From Cryptomeria japonica (taxonomy: Eukaryota; Streptophyta; Pinopsida; Cupressales; Cupressaceae), in contig NC_081406.1 of assembly GCF_030272615.1 (NCBI RefSeq), positions 109,255,283-109,319,282 on the forward strand: a DNA stretch of 64,000 nucleotides. Reading direction: 5' to 3'. Below the pieces are notes generated by a model. It was not told the DNA's origin, searched no databases, and worked only from the letters and a program-made list of their open reading frames with translations. Positions 10,462 through 22,247 of the stretch are shown here, in pieces. Numbering within the stretch: the stretch's first letter is position 1; each line of letters starts with the position of its first letter. The position numbers and the translations under genes are program-made.

Positions 10462-12046
10462 CCAGAGATAGAGCGGGAAGATATAGTCCGGCAGTTACGG
10501 TCTTTTTCATGGAAAGCACAGACCGATTTCAGTGAATATAAGAAGACCATCACCCTACTAGATAAGATTGCTAAACAAGCTAAGTATCACGAACTGTTAG
10601 ATAGTTCAAATAACTGGAAGACAACTAAGAGGGGGGGTGAATCAGTTGTCAGAGATTACTGGAAGCATTAGCAATTTAAAACAACAATACCGGAACCCAA
10701 AATAATAATACTGGAATAGAAGTTAATCCAATTAAGCATAAACATTAATCACAGAATAAAAACCATCCACACAACACCAAGATTTATACGTGGAAAACTC
10801 GGTAAAGGGAAAACCCATGGTGGGAAGCATGCCCACAGTCAGATAATACTTCTGCAGTAAGTATGTGAATTTACAATGATGGGGCTTGCACTTGTAGGAA
10901 GGCCAACAGCCTAGAGCACACTGCTCATCACAAAAGGAGTCTCACTGACTACATACAAATCCAGACTAAAATCCGGAGAAGTGTTGAACTGCAAAAGATA
11001 GCATCTCCTATGCCTGAGTACAATTTTGGTTAAGCTCAATACCGAAGGACTAAATCCTCTTCTAGACCCAATTCGATCTCCAATGATCGACCAAATCCTA
11101 TGTGTGAATGGTATTACATTATTTGCACATTACATTCCTTGACCATGACCTCTTACAATAACCATGATGATCTACAATGAGATCTTACATCTTATTTATA
11201 CAAACCCTCAACCATAAACAATCAGGTCGGTCACAAAACAATAAACCAATTACATAATTACAAACCATGTCGGCCTTAGACCAAAACAAATAATATCCAA
11301 CACATAAGACATCCCAAAAATACATAGGTCCTATCCACACATTACATCAATACCGGTCCATAACCTAGATCAACGGGGACCAAGTATAGGTCCACACGCT
11401 TCAGTAATGATCTCCAAATGCCAAGCCTCGAACATGATCACCAACAGCATCCTGAAACTCCGTCAGAAGTTGCACCAACACCAATTATGCAATGCATCAA
11501 AGATCTCCACCAAAAGCTCAGTCGGTGAAACCCTCGCCGGAACCAGAAACCAATCTTCTAAGTAGGATAGTATCCAATCACAAGACCAAAATCAACTGAC
11601 CAAATATGAGTATAAGCATTATGAACAAGTCAATCCCACCACCAGATTACATCGGAGTCAACCGAATCATGTTGGATCCAAGTTAACCAAAAACTACTCA
11701 TCCTACCGGGACTAGAAGGGTGTCGGTAAAGCATCCAAACAGCTAGTGTTGACATCAATGACAAAACATCAATGCAACACATAAGCAATTCCACCAAATG
11801 GCCAACACGAACAATGTCTACGAGATGAGCTAACGATAGGAAGAAACTCGAATAATTGACTATAGCAAAATGGTACTCCCAGTTGGAAGAGGTCCTATAT
11901 TGCAACCTAATACCAACCCAATACAATGGCACATTCTTTTGAGCATGTCTGACTTTTTCTGAGCTACTGTTTTTTATTGGGAAGAATTTGAAGATATCTT
12001 GCTAACGCTAGTCGAAGAAGAAGAAAAAGAGGATGAGATTGACATA
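10462..12046 (+). pseudogene. decayed coding fragments split by a solo LTR
   Basis: An open frame begins after a TAG at 10,459 and reads charged, coiled-coil-like sequence (EREDIVRQLRSF, then SEYKKTITLLDKIAKQAKYH) up to the LTR at 10,595. When the LTR and one copy of the CGAAC duplication are set aside, the same frame resumes at 11,813 and continues to a TGA at 11,857. A further acidic stretch (FYWEEFEDILLTLVEEEEKE, 11,972 on) ends at a TGA at 12,047, in a different frame. No known domain is recognised. Continuity of frame across the insertion supports old coding sequence. Confidence 0.4.
10595..11807 (-). mobile_element. solo LTR (LTR-2) with CGAAC target duplication
   Basis: It starts TGTTAGATAG and ends GGCCAACA (plus strand), 1,213 bases. 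CGAAC stands directly before (10,590-10,594) and directly after (11,808-11,812), the 5-bp duplication expected of LTR integration. It shares the GAGGGGGGGTGAATCAGTTG and ACGTGGAAAA...GGTGGGAAGC blocks with LTR-1, and the 3' portion GTTGACATCAATGACAAAAC is the same. Orientation is given by similarity to LTR-1. No internal region remains, so it is a solo LTR. Confidence 0.9.
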
Positions 12047-12099
12047 TGAATTGCAGAGCTGAACTCAGTACTTGACGATGGAGCCTGAAAGTCTTGTAG

Positions 12100-13480
12100 C
12101 CCTACATATTGTGAGGCGGTTTATATTTTGTGTTGCTCTTTAGGATTTTGTTTTGAAACTGTCATGATCAAGACTGTTAGCTTTAGTAACTGTTTCTCGG
12201 GAATGGAAAAGACAGGAAGGTTATAGCTATAAATAGGTAGATTAGTTAATTTGAGGGATCTTTTGGGCAAACTTTTTTTTTCTCATTAGAACATAAAGAC
12301 TTCTATGCATATGTTTATCTATTATTTTTAATATAGAAGAACTACTTATGCCTTTCATATATTCATAAGCTTTGAATTATGGTGTGTGGATGCCTTTCTA
12401 TTCTTTGAAATAGATCTCAGTTGGTGAATTTATATTGAAATGGTGGATGATTTGAAATTTTAGTTGTCGTGGAATATTAGTTGTGAATAGTGTTTCATAG
12501 TGGCTTTATTTTAAAAAAATCTGAAAAACTCTAAAAATAGTAGCTAGTATTGTGAATGCCTTTATAAAGCTTTCTAGTTAAAAGCATATGAATTGTTTGT
12601 TTATTCATTGAAAATAATTAGAAGGTAGTTGTCATCTTATATAATAAGCAGAGAATCAGTGAATGCATATATGGTTAGATTGGTTCAACTGTAGTTACAT
12701 TTGTCATCTCTGTGGGCGTGAGGATATAGAGTTAGGTGACAAATTTGTTAACCAACAAAGCCAAAAAATCAAACCTATAAATTCGTCATTAATCCACAAT
12801 ACCTTTATTACATTGCAATGGACTTATAAATCCTTCTAACTTCTAACTACCTAACAATTAAGTAACAACTAACTAGAAATTAATCTCTACTAACTAAAGT
12901 GGTCATTACATAGTCACTTATTATTCATTTATTATTTACTAACCTATGTTCAGCATTAATTCCTAACAAAATCATGTTATATGGATATTCAAGGAATGTT
13001 GTAAAATGCTTGGTTAAAATTATACGTTTCATGAAGGTTTTACTTCTAATATTAAACACATAAGTTGTGGTTGATTACTTAACACTTTCTTGGAATCTGT
13101 TATACATTTCTTAAGTCTTTTACAATGGTTGTACATTTAATTCTTGACTCTATACCCAATAATATGATGGCACTAGTCATGTTCCTCTCGGATCTCCACC
13201 TGTTTTCACAACAATGCATCATTGTACCATAATTTAAATAATTTATGAGTAGTTATGATTTGGCATGAATATTATAGCTGGACGTGTCCTATCTAAATTA
13301 TCTTTAGACCTTATAGTTGTCCATACATTGATCTATCTTGTCTAAATTCCTATAATACTATGTAATAGGTTAACCAATCTACATCAGTGATAGTTGATTT
13401 GGGTGCAAAATCAATTCATCAAGATTAGCCTATGAATTAGCCACCCTACTTGGCCATGTATTAAAACCACTAGTCTAAAC
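12100..13480. other. AT-rich stretch, no gene seen
   Basis: No coding frame of note. It may include the worn 3' part (integrase side) of the gypsy remnant to its right, but I could not find an integrase motif. Confidence 0.5.
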
Positions 13481-13689
13481 TCTTCACAAGAATAGAATGG
13501 AATACCCCCTCCTAAGCCTAGCAAACCTCAAAGCAAAAGAAGGGAGGAGCTCTATCATGTGTGGTTCTTATCCTATAATGGTTGTTTAATTGTACTTCAT
13601 ATTTGTAGTTGTTGTAAGGTATGGCATATCCCTAGATTCCTTGCACCCTAAAAGTACAATTGTAAACCAAGGTCTAAAATAGGAAAAAA

Positions 13690-14130
13690 ATCCCAACAAT
13701 TCCTAAAGATCAACATGTCATCCAGATACACAATGATGAACCTACAAAGGAATTGCTTCAATACTTCATTCATCAAATGCATTAAAGTGTTGGGCATATT
13801 TTTCAAGAAAAATGGCATAACCAACAATTCATATAGTTCATCTTTTGTCTCAAAGATTGTCTTCCACTTGTCTTACCTTATCCTAATTTGACAATAACCA
13901 TTCTTCTTATCAATCTTTAGGAAGTTTCATGCTCCACTCAAGCAATCCACCAAAGTGATTCATATGTGATAATGGAGCCTATATGGTGGCCTTGGAATCA
14001 ATGTACAAATGGAACCTATATAGTGGCCTTGGAATCAATGTACATCCTCCAAATTCATCCTTCTTAAGCACAAGCACTAGAGGTTTTGTGTATGGGCTTA
14101 AGCTCTTGCTAAGTATCCCCTTCGCAAGTA
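13690..14130 (-). pseudogene. gypsy reverse transcriptase remnant
   Basis: RT copies element RNA into DNA. On the minus strand I read, in order, KSLSPYTKPLVLVLKKDEFG (about 14,050-14,090; compare the family pattern of a P-x-x-x-P-V-L-x-x-K-K-D type), FLKIDKKNGYCQIRIR (about 13,890-13,930), FETKDELYELLVMPF (about 13,815-13,860), LMNEVLKQFL (about 13,745-13,775) and the catalytic box YLDDMLIF (13,706-13,730). A stop lies after QIRIR and several residues differ from consensus, so it is a fossil. Confidence 0.85.
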
Positions 14131-14667
14131 TCCCCTCTACTTTCATTCTCACCTCCTTGCTCTCTTATAGTATCATCTTGTAGGTTGCTTCATTTGGTAA
14201 AATGAACCCTAAAACAAGCTCTATGGCTTGGTTAATGTTGTCCATACCACAATGGTGTTCCTCCTAGAACATCCTCTAACAAGATGTCCTTATATAATCA
14301 CCCAAAATCTCTTTCACTTTATCTAGTATATTCTCCTTTGTGCCCATTGTGATCACAAATTGCATAGGATTGGGCATGATTGCAAAGCATACATGTCCCC
14401 TATTCTCATCTTTTAGGAATCACTTTCTTGACACTAGCAACACTCACAAGTTTCTCTCTACCTTCACATGATTTTCCTTTAGAGGAAATTACATATATAT
14501 TTTCATGTCCTTCCATAAGCTAGGTGTTCCTACACCCATCATAACACATTCCAAACATAATATGATGGTCTCCTCAACAATAGATTATTGCAGTCCACTA
14601 AAATGGTGTTGTAGAGGACCTTGTCCTTGTATGCCGATGTTACCTTGCATTGCTTGTTCACCACCAA

Positions 14668-14871
14668 CTAATGGCCCTTTAATAGGCATGAAACCTTATG
14701 TAGGCTCTTGATTTTTGATCTATTTAGTCCCAACTTCTCCAACATCTCATTAGTGATCAAGTTATTAGTGTTGCCACTATTACTAATCAACATACAACAC
14801 TTTCCTCCAAACTTGTAGATGGTCCTAAACAGGCTCTTTCTCTGTGCAAGCTCATTCAGCTTCATTAGCAC
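14668..14871 (-). pseudogene. gypsy retropepsin remnant
   Basis: The 67-codon frame contains SLFRTIYKFGGKCCMLISNS followed by GNTNNLITNEMLEKLGL. This matches the plant gypsy protease layout in which the active site is D-S-G. Here the catalytic Asp position reads Asn (N31-S32-G33), so the enzyme would be inactive. It lies between the gag and RT remnants. Confidence 0.75.
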
Positions 14872-15539
14872 CTAAGTACTTCTCCATGTCCCATCTCCTA
14901 TATGCAACATCCTAGCATGTTTCTCTTAGAGTTCCCTAGGCATCATGGTTGCTTCTAACTACAGATTTGTTGCTTGATTGCACTCTTGGGAATTCAAAAG
15001 AGATGCCCCATTTCTCCACATATGTAATATATCCCAAAGAAACTTCTTTTCCCTCAATATTTCCCTTGAAAGGAAGAATCTTTTCACTTAGGTGCATCTC
15101 TTCAAGCTTAAAATGTGTTCACTTTTTCACCTACTTTTTTTGGATTCATAGATTCTCATTACATGTCGCACCACCTCATCCTCAAGAAAACTTGTTTATT
15201 CATCACGCTACATGTTATCTTTGTAATCATTGTTCTTTCACCTTCAATGCCTACTAATGAGCTTTCTCCATGATCTTGGGAGTTATGTTGAGCTTATCTT
15301 AAAAGGATACATGTAATCCATTCATGTATTACCCAACTTTCTTATGCCATATTTGACATGTCTTATGTGAGTGATTAGATGATGGAACTCCTCAATATAT
15401 TTATTCTTGCATGATCATCTCTTTCTATCTCATGTTTTAGAGCTTCTTAAATAGAATCATCTCATAATATGTAGGCAAGAACATCACTCTTAGCTTAAGA
15501 ATCATCTTCCTCCAAGCATAGATCTTCTCTTTCCCTTGT

Positions 15540-15680
15540 CACTACCTATCTTTCTAGATTTGATCCCACCATAATGATGCATTCCCCTTTAGCTTGGTGC
15601 ATGCAAATCTCACTCAACGTAGGTCTTCCATGGACTAGTACTCAAGGTACTTTTCTAACACTACAATCTAATTAATCACA
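15540..15680 (-). pseudogene. gypsy gag core remnant (Retrotrans_gag)
   Basis: The minus-strand reading gives VLEKYLEY, then FACTKLKGNASLWWDQI with stops between the two. The WWD box near 15,557-15,590 is the hallmark of the Retrotrans_gag family. Upstream sequence toward the primer site is too worn to read. Confidence 0.65.
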
Positions 15681-16140
15681 TCTTCTAGACAAAGACTTCT
15701 TGAATAGTTGGAAATTTCCATGTGCAACTTCCCGCCCATCTAAGAGATAGCTCTCAGCAATCTTCCTTATGTAGGGTTTTTGCCAAAATTGTCCATGTGT
15801 ATAGCTTGCACCTCATCATCAGTCAATTCTATGTCCATATCTCTCAATCAAGTGTTCTCTATTGCTTCCAACCTTGCCTAGAGGTCGTGCATCACATTCC
15901 CTAAATCCACCACTCTGGGAGCTCAATTTCAACCTCCTCTACCAATAACAATTCCTCTATTCACTATTTCTTTTTTCTCGCGCAATTTCTACACACCTTT
16001 TATCCAATTACCAATGTGTCTAAAGATATCTAGATTACCTTCTACTCATAATCATATTTAGTGGAAGATAGAATCTCTCAGCTACCAACATTAAGTCAAA
16101 GCTAGGTGATATTTCTCACTACTCTATGAGCCAAACCTTA

Positions 16141-16157
16141 CGCTTTGATATCAAACT
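16141..16157 (-). other. gypsy primer-binding site and LTR border
   Basis: On the minus strand ...CTACTATCA is followed by GTTTGATATCAAAGCG. The LTR would lie to the right from 16,157 (plus strand TGATAGTAGTC). Its far end was not found. On the minus strand an AATAAAG occurs inside it near 16,280. Confidence 0.45.
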
Positions 16158-16450
16158 GATAGTAGTCATTATAAGAGTTTTAATTTAAGGAATGTCCAAT
16201 CACGTAGCATAGAGGCAAAATGGAAAAAACATACTTACAATGAAAAAGAATACAAGAAAGATGGCAAAAACAAAGATCTTTATTGATGTACATGTTAGAA
16301 TTTACAAATTATGATGAATACATGAAAACTCTCGATCGTCACAATCAAATGCTTGAGGATCTCAACTATGTTTATGAATTTCATATTTGAGATCTTTGAT
16401 TCAAGTTATCACTCACGTTTAAAAAAAAAAATTATGTTCTTCATTCCAAT

Positions 16451-16548
16451 GTTGATAACTTGTATGATTCTACGTGTATCTGTGTACAAATGTAGCCTAT
16501 TTTATGCATGCTATTTTATGCATGATTCTACATGCGTCTGTGCATAAA
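16451..16548. repeat. inverted repeat arm, left
   Basis: GTTGATAACTTGTATGATTC, continuing to CATGCGTCTGTGCAT. It is the inverted counterpart of 19,023-19,104 with scattered differences and an extra ATTTTATGCATG-type step. Confidence 0.75.
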
Positions 16549-16559
16549 CATATTTGAGA

Positions 16560-17100
16560 TCTTTGATTCTAAATGCGTCTGTGCACCAAGAAAGATAACA
16601 GATAAGACTTTGCAATATTATCTACGCAAGGCCTACTTTGGACCCCAAATAAATCCAATACAAGCAGCATGCGTAAATCAAAAGTGAGAGCCTTTTCCAA
16701 TCAATTGAATATAATTCCTCAACTGTATGATGTGGTTACTGATGGATGCCAACAATAAACTTCAAGCATAAGAGGCCTGAAGAGACCTTTAGGTTCAGAA
16801 CCCAAACAACGTTGTTCCTTGAACGATGAGGTGATGACTATTTTTTAATCTATTAGCATAGATCTCACGATGGTGTTGGATCCATTTAACTTTTCTGTTC
16901 ACCTTCTTGTGTTACATTAAATCCTTCTACAGATATGAGCTTATGGTTGACATATGCACATCCAAAATTATTTGTGCAAAAGGCTTTTTCATGCCATAAA
17001 TTTGATTAATTTTTTTTTAACATATTTACTAAAGTTCGATTTTATACCAAATATTTTGTTCAAAGCACATGTCTATACAAATACCAAAATAAAATCAATA
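16560..17100. other. no gene seen
   Basis: Spacer between the inverted arm and LTR-3. TTCTAAATGCGTCTGTGCA near 16,567 repeats part of the arm. Nothing coding. Confidence 0.5.
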
Positions 17101-17104
17101 ATTT

Positions 17105-18259
17105 TGTAATCGGTTAGCACAAACACAGGGACAATGGTCCAAACACTGAGAGGGGGTGAATCAATGTTCTGCAATTTTTAACTTTCCTAATTTCTCCTTT
17201 AAACCACTTAATGCAGATGAATGAAAGCAAAATGCAGAAACGCAAAGTAAACAACCACAACACCAGGGTTTTTAAGTGGAAATCCGATTAAGGGAAAAAA
17301 CACAATGGCATTCCAACCCACAATATTAATATACTCTGTTAGAAATATAAAAATATTACATAAAGGAATGCACATGCATTCAGACACACTGCCTAGAGCT
17401 CACTGTTCAAAGTTTACAATAAGGGTCATAACCCGGAAGGCTCACTACCTTGCAAAAGAGTTACAAAGGTAACATACATGAAGATGAACTATGAAATAGC
17501 ATCTGGAAATGCCTGGAATAGTTTCAGTTAAGCACAAAGTATTGTGTCTTACTCAACTCTATAGAACTGCTCTGTTTTGATATTCTGCAACATACCGGAA
17601 CACAAATCTTCACCTTGCACATGTGAAGCTGCACATAATCAATCATATATGCACCACACACAACCATCGATCTCCCAAATGATCAAATAAACCTATCTTA
17701 TATATTTGCATCACCAATTTAGATTAATTCCATGTCGACCCAAAACCGCATAACACGCAACATGAGACGTATTACCCAAGTCAGCTCAAACCGATCCAAA
17801 ACAACTGAGCGGACCAAAACAAAATATCCACACGCTTCCCACATGTCAGCTCATCGACCTCAAACACATAAACACTCACCAAAATTGATCCGCAAGATCC
17901 ACACATAGAATTTTCACACGCTACTGCTAATGAACATTGTTCTACCAGAAAATTGTCTACCGAATCTTCCAACCAACACAAAACTTAACCCCAGAGGCCA
18001 TAAACTTGGAATAAGGTAAATTTCGTATCCACGATACATCTCCCAGATCCACAAAGCAAAATACTCAACCAAAATAATCCATTGACCACCAAACTGTACG
18101 CTCTGTCGGATACACTGTTCTCACCAGACTACACAGATACTTGATCAATCTTCAATCAATCTTCTGGAATGATGAAAACATGGACTATGGATGCCAAATC
18201 TGATATGAGTTGTCATCAATGACAACATCTCAATATGCATGCAGTGTCTCTTGCCAACA
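17105..18259 (-). repeat. LTR-like sequence (LTR-3), borders approximate
   Basis: It carries the same modules as LTR-1: CTGAGAGGGGGTGAATCAATG near 17,147, then TTTTTAAGTGGAAATCC...AAGGGAAAAAACAC near 17,269-17,302. It ends TTGCCAACA at 18,259 after GTTGTCATCAATGACAACATC. No matching 5-bp duplication was found, so the left border (TG at 17,105) is a best guess. Confidence 0.6.
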
Positions 18260-19022
18260 CACACATCTAGTATTATTCCCTTTCCTTCAATTGCGATTGA
18301 CCCTCTAGTGAGTAGGTCACCTCTTCTCTCCCATCGTAATGGGGTCATGGATAATAGCATTGCTTAGACTGTAATTTGTATAAGTCAGAAAGGTCATTCC
18401 CCTTCTCCCCTTATTCTTTCATGTGTAGTGAAAGGGAATTCAATTGCTTAGTCTCAAGACCCTTGTCTCCCACTGGTTCCCAGCTCCAATGAAAAGCTTT
18501 CCCTCTTTACTTATTTTCCCATCACAGCACTTGTGAGATTCATTCCATTTGCCTTGATGGCTGCCATGTATTGGACCTGGACCCTTACCACCATGCTTAT
18601 CTGATCAAAACAAATCCAGGGATTTGTTTTATCTGCTATTGCATTAGTTTTATCATCCTTGCATACAAAAGAATTTTGTATTGGTGCTAAAAATTTGACT
18701 CCCCGACTCAAAAATCTACGTATGCTTTGGAGGGCACTTTCTGTTCGTAGTGATTAGACGCTTTACCAGGTGTTTGTGTATAGCATTCTTGACACAAACT
18801 TTAGTATTGCTTGTTCAAGGGTATTTACAGTTCTCTTAAGTGTTATAAATTGATAGCCTGTTTTGGACATTCGTAAACTAAAATAGTCCAGCTTTTTGTA
18901 TGACCCATCCGATCAAAAGCCTTCAAATTCAAATTCATATATGATAGGAATCATTTTTCATGACTCTTTTATCATAACATAGACTTCATTTGCACACTGA
19001 TACGTATAGAATTATACATAAG
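18260..19022. other. no gene seen
   Basis: Between LTR-3 and the right inverted arm. No coding frame and no repeat identified. Confidence 0.5.
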
Positions 19023-19104
19023 ATGCACAGACGCATGTAGAATCATGCATAGAATAGACTACATTTTTACACAGATACACATAGAATCATACAAGTTATC
19101 AACA
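19023..19104. repeat. inverted repeat arm, right
   Basis: ATGCACAGACGCATGTAGAA to ACAAGTTATCAACA, the reverse complement of the arm at 16,451-16,548. Confidence 0.75.
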
Positions 19105-19161
19105 CTGAAGTGAAGTACAGTAAAAAAAAAGTTGGAACTTGAATAACATTGAAAAGGAATG

Positions 19162-20900
19162 TTGATAATGGAAGCCATCACAAAAGATTGTGCTCAACAG
19201 TGGTACTTAATCATTGTTACCTCGTGTCGTGATACTTTATTTTAGTTTTATATGGTTAGATACAGAGTTCCGTGACTCGCGGCGAGTCACGCGAGTCACG
19301 CGAGTCAGCGGGCCGGGTGACCCCTGCCGGGTCACAGTGACCCTGACCTGGGCTCGAACGGGTCAGAGGGCGTGACTCGCCTGACTCGCCCCCTGACTCG
19401 CCGAGTCCGAGGGTCGTGACCCGGCTGGAGTCACTTAATAAAGTGCAGTTAAAAAAAAAAAAAAAACATAACATTTTTTAATGACTTTTTTCGCCATTTC
19501 TCTTTCTTATAACACCCGACGCCTTTAGAAAACAATAAAAGTATTTTTGGCCTCGCGGGGCGCTGCCCCTCGACCCCGCCCTGTATCGCGACAGGGAACG
19601 CGCAAGGGGCGCTGCCCCCAAACCCCCGTTGAAAAATATAGGGGGAAACTGTGGCGATAGAAGTAGGGAAAATCTAACCTCTGACTCTGATTAGGCTCCA
19701 TATAACAACGCAACTTAGAAATCTTGGTAATTGGTATTTAGATTTAGTATTTCAAATTTCCTCTAGTCTCATTTGAAAATGTAATTTTTATACTGTAATA
19801 CTGTCATACATCTTTTCAAAACTAGTTTTTCAAGTACTATATGTATATGTATAACTATATCAGCACCACCACCCCGCCACCCCCCCGTTGTCGTCCCCCT
19901 GCCGTCCCCAAACTTAGGCCCTTGGTCCCCCCGTCCCGGAAACACGTCCCCTCGTCCCCAACACCTATGGCTACTCAGACTGGCACATCACAAGCAGAGA
20001 CTATGGCTACTCAGTCATCCAGGACCTACCTTAGACGCCTTTCTAGGAGGCAGATAGACGAGGCTGAGCTAGAGCCTGAGCCATAGACTTGTTTTTGTTT
20101 ACACTTTACAGTTACATATATGTTTGGGAACATTTGAAGTCATGGATTTTATATACATTGGACAACATTTATAACTCTGTATATCTATGTTTTCTAATTC
20201 CTTCAGCTACAATTTACATTTCTACGCATGTGATGGATGTATGTTTATGTATGTGATCAAATTAGCTTCTATTTGATGATGTTATAGTGTCTTTAAACTT
20301 AATTCAATAATGGGTGTATGAAACAAGTTTTAAATCGTTAAAAATCTCTAAATTTCAAGGGTTTTCTTATATTGCCGAGTCGTTGCCAGGTCACGAGTCG
20401 AGTCAGCCTTGCCGAGTCAGAGCCGAGTCCGAGTCTGGGAACTTTGGTTAGATATAATTTTGACTCCCTAGGGTTATGATTGCATTATGTTTTGAAGCTT
20501 TACTTTCTGTTTGCCATGTTTATTTGATAATGAAAGCCATCACAAAAAAAGTAAAATCTACAGGAGCATTTGTTTAATCGTTGTTACCTCTTATGGAATG
20601 TATGGGAACTGATGTCATGATATTTATTTTAGTTTTACATGATTAGATGTAATTTTGACTCCCAAGAATTATGATTAATTTTTGTTTTAGAGGTTTACTT
20701 TCTGTTTGCTGTGTTTATGTTCATAGTGAAAGCTATCACAATCAATCATGCTCGACAGTGGCACTTGTTTAATCATTGTCAACTGTTGTGGATGCCTAAG
20801 GACTTTTGTCATGATCCTTATTTTATATGGTTAGATATAATTTCGACTCCCTAGAATTATGATTACTGGTTTACTTTCTGCTTTTAACCAAATGTTTGTG
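19162..20900. repeat. three tandem copies of a ~190-bp unit
   Basis: Each unit has GAAAGCCATCACAA, CAGTGGTACTT, TCATGAT...TTATTTTAG, ATGGTTAGATATAATTTTGACTCC (with small changes) and a TTTACTTTCTG close. The AATTTTGACTCC mark recurs at about 20,455, 20,650 and 20,838. The first copy is split by the hAT element at 19,263-20,446. Confidence 0.8.
19263..20446. mobile_element. non-autonomous hAT element with 8-bp target duplication
   Basis: GTTAGATA flanks it on both sides (19,255-19,262 and 20,447-20,454). The ends are inverted: CAGAGTTCC followed two bases later by GACTCG at the left, and CAAAGTTCC followed two bases later by GACTCG at the right (reverse complement). Both start with CA, as hAT ends do. 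Subterminal DNA is rich in GACTCG/CGAGTC and GGTCA words. It is 1,184 bases with no full transposase. A Pro-rich frame at 19,841-20,086 ending DEAELEPEP may be a leftover C-terminal exon. Confidence 0.85.
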
Positions 20901-21930
20901 TTTGTCATTCTTCTTGCAACTTAAATACTTGCTTGTTCATAATAGTTTAATGTCCTCTCAAATGTTGAAAGTGACTGCAGCTTACCATTTTGGGCCATTT
21001 TTAATATAAAAAAATAAAGAAAAGAAAAGAACAGTTTTTTGGCTGACCCATCGTATGCCAGCCATCAAACTTATGCATCAGTCATAATTACGTATTCAAG
21101 TAGAATTTTACTAGTCTCATTTAACAAGTTTTTTATATATATTTCAGAATAAAAAGATGGCTTTCTTTGACTTGTACCTCCTTACAGGGATAAAATGGGT
21201 TTGAACTTTCGGGTCAATTACGCTTTTATGCTATTATGGCCTTGATTACATACAGCTTCACTATTGAAAATACTATTTATTTTACTGTCTTTCTCTTTAA
21301 TTAGTATATTTTTATTTTAAAAGGAGCCCACATACACAGTTTAATACTGTTTGAAATATATTAGTTTGTATGATTTTCTGTAAAATAAAAAAGATTATTT
21401 TGGTAAATTCTGTACTGTTTTAATTGCTACTTTCAATAAATTTCTTTTTTTGGACCAGAAAGGAAACCTCTGGCCTTTTTTAAGTGTCAAGTGGCCAGAC
21501 CAATGAATTTTTGCCAATGTACGGAATCTTGTATTATAGTTCAGCACTATGTTATTGAAGGATATGCTTTTCATGGGCTCCCCCTGCTCGCATGGGCATT
21601 TAATGCCAAGATACCCTACGAAGTAGAAACAACTTCAGACAAGTGTCATTTTCCAGTTTTGATGACAGCCTTACAAAAGTTTTCAACATATCTAAAGCAA
21701 CTCAGATTTGTCTGCTTTTCCACACAGGTCAAATAATTGCACGGTAAGAAATATTTTAGCATAACCGGTAAGAAATATTGTAGCATAACCACCTTTTAGG
21801 CTTTTGTCGTAGCTTCACAGTGTAATCCAGCTTTACAAATTAATTTAATGTGCTGAGTACAACTTCAACGGGCAGTAGAATCTAGTAAGGCTGTAACTAC
21901 AAAAAGAGCTCCCCTGGATTTTCCAAGTAT
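20901..21930. other. intergenic, downstream of the phosphatase gene
   Basis: AT-rich, with no coding frame I trust. It ends at the 3' end of the PP2C transcription unit on the minus strand. Confidence 0.5.
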
Positions 21931-21951
21931 AGAAATATTGAAGAACCACTC

Positions 21952-21957
21952 TTTATT
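21952..21957 (-). terminator. probable poly(A) signal AATAAA of the PP2C gene
   Basis: AATAAA on the minus strand, 291 bases beyond the stop codon at 22,248. It is the first such hexamer after the stop that I found, and the 3' UTR length is usual for a plant gene. Confidence 0.55.
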
Positions 21958-22247
21958 TACTAATATTAGATACAAATGCACAACGATTAATGGTCAATAC
22001 ATCTGAGTAGTCCTTTCCACATAACACGTTGATCAATGGATCAGCAAAACAGGAGTCGCAATGCTAGTCTCAAAAACAAGACAACAGCAAATGCATTCCC
22101 CAAAAAAGAATTATGAACTTTAACCTGCTAAATTGGAGAAAATGAAATCATAAGCCATGCTCTAAAAGCATAGGTTGAAATTAAGAATAGGGGTGGCTCA
22201 AGGAAAATATAATTCAAGCTCATCCGCACTTTTAAATCTACAAATTG

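Larger units (their letters stand above)
13480..16156 (-). mobile_element. decayed Ty3-gypsy retrotransposon
   Basis: Read on the minus strand from right to left: primer site, gag, protease and RT in the standard Ty3-gypsy order. A primer-like TTTGATATCAAAGCG (16,141-16,155) follows a probable LTR end at 16,157. The 3' end (RNase H, integrase, second LTR) is not recognisable. All frames are broken. Confidence 0.75.
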
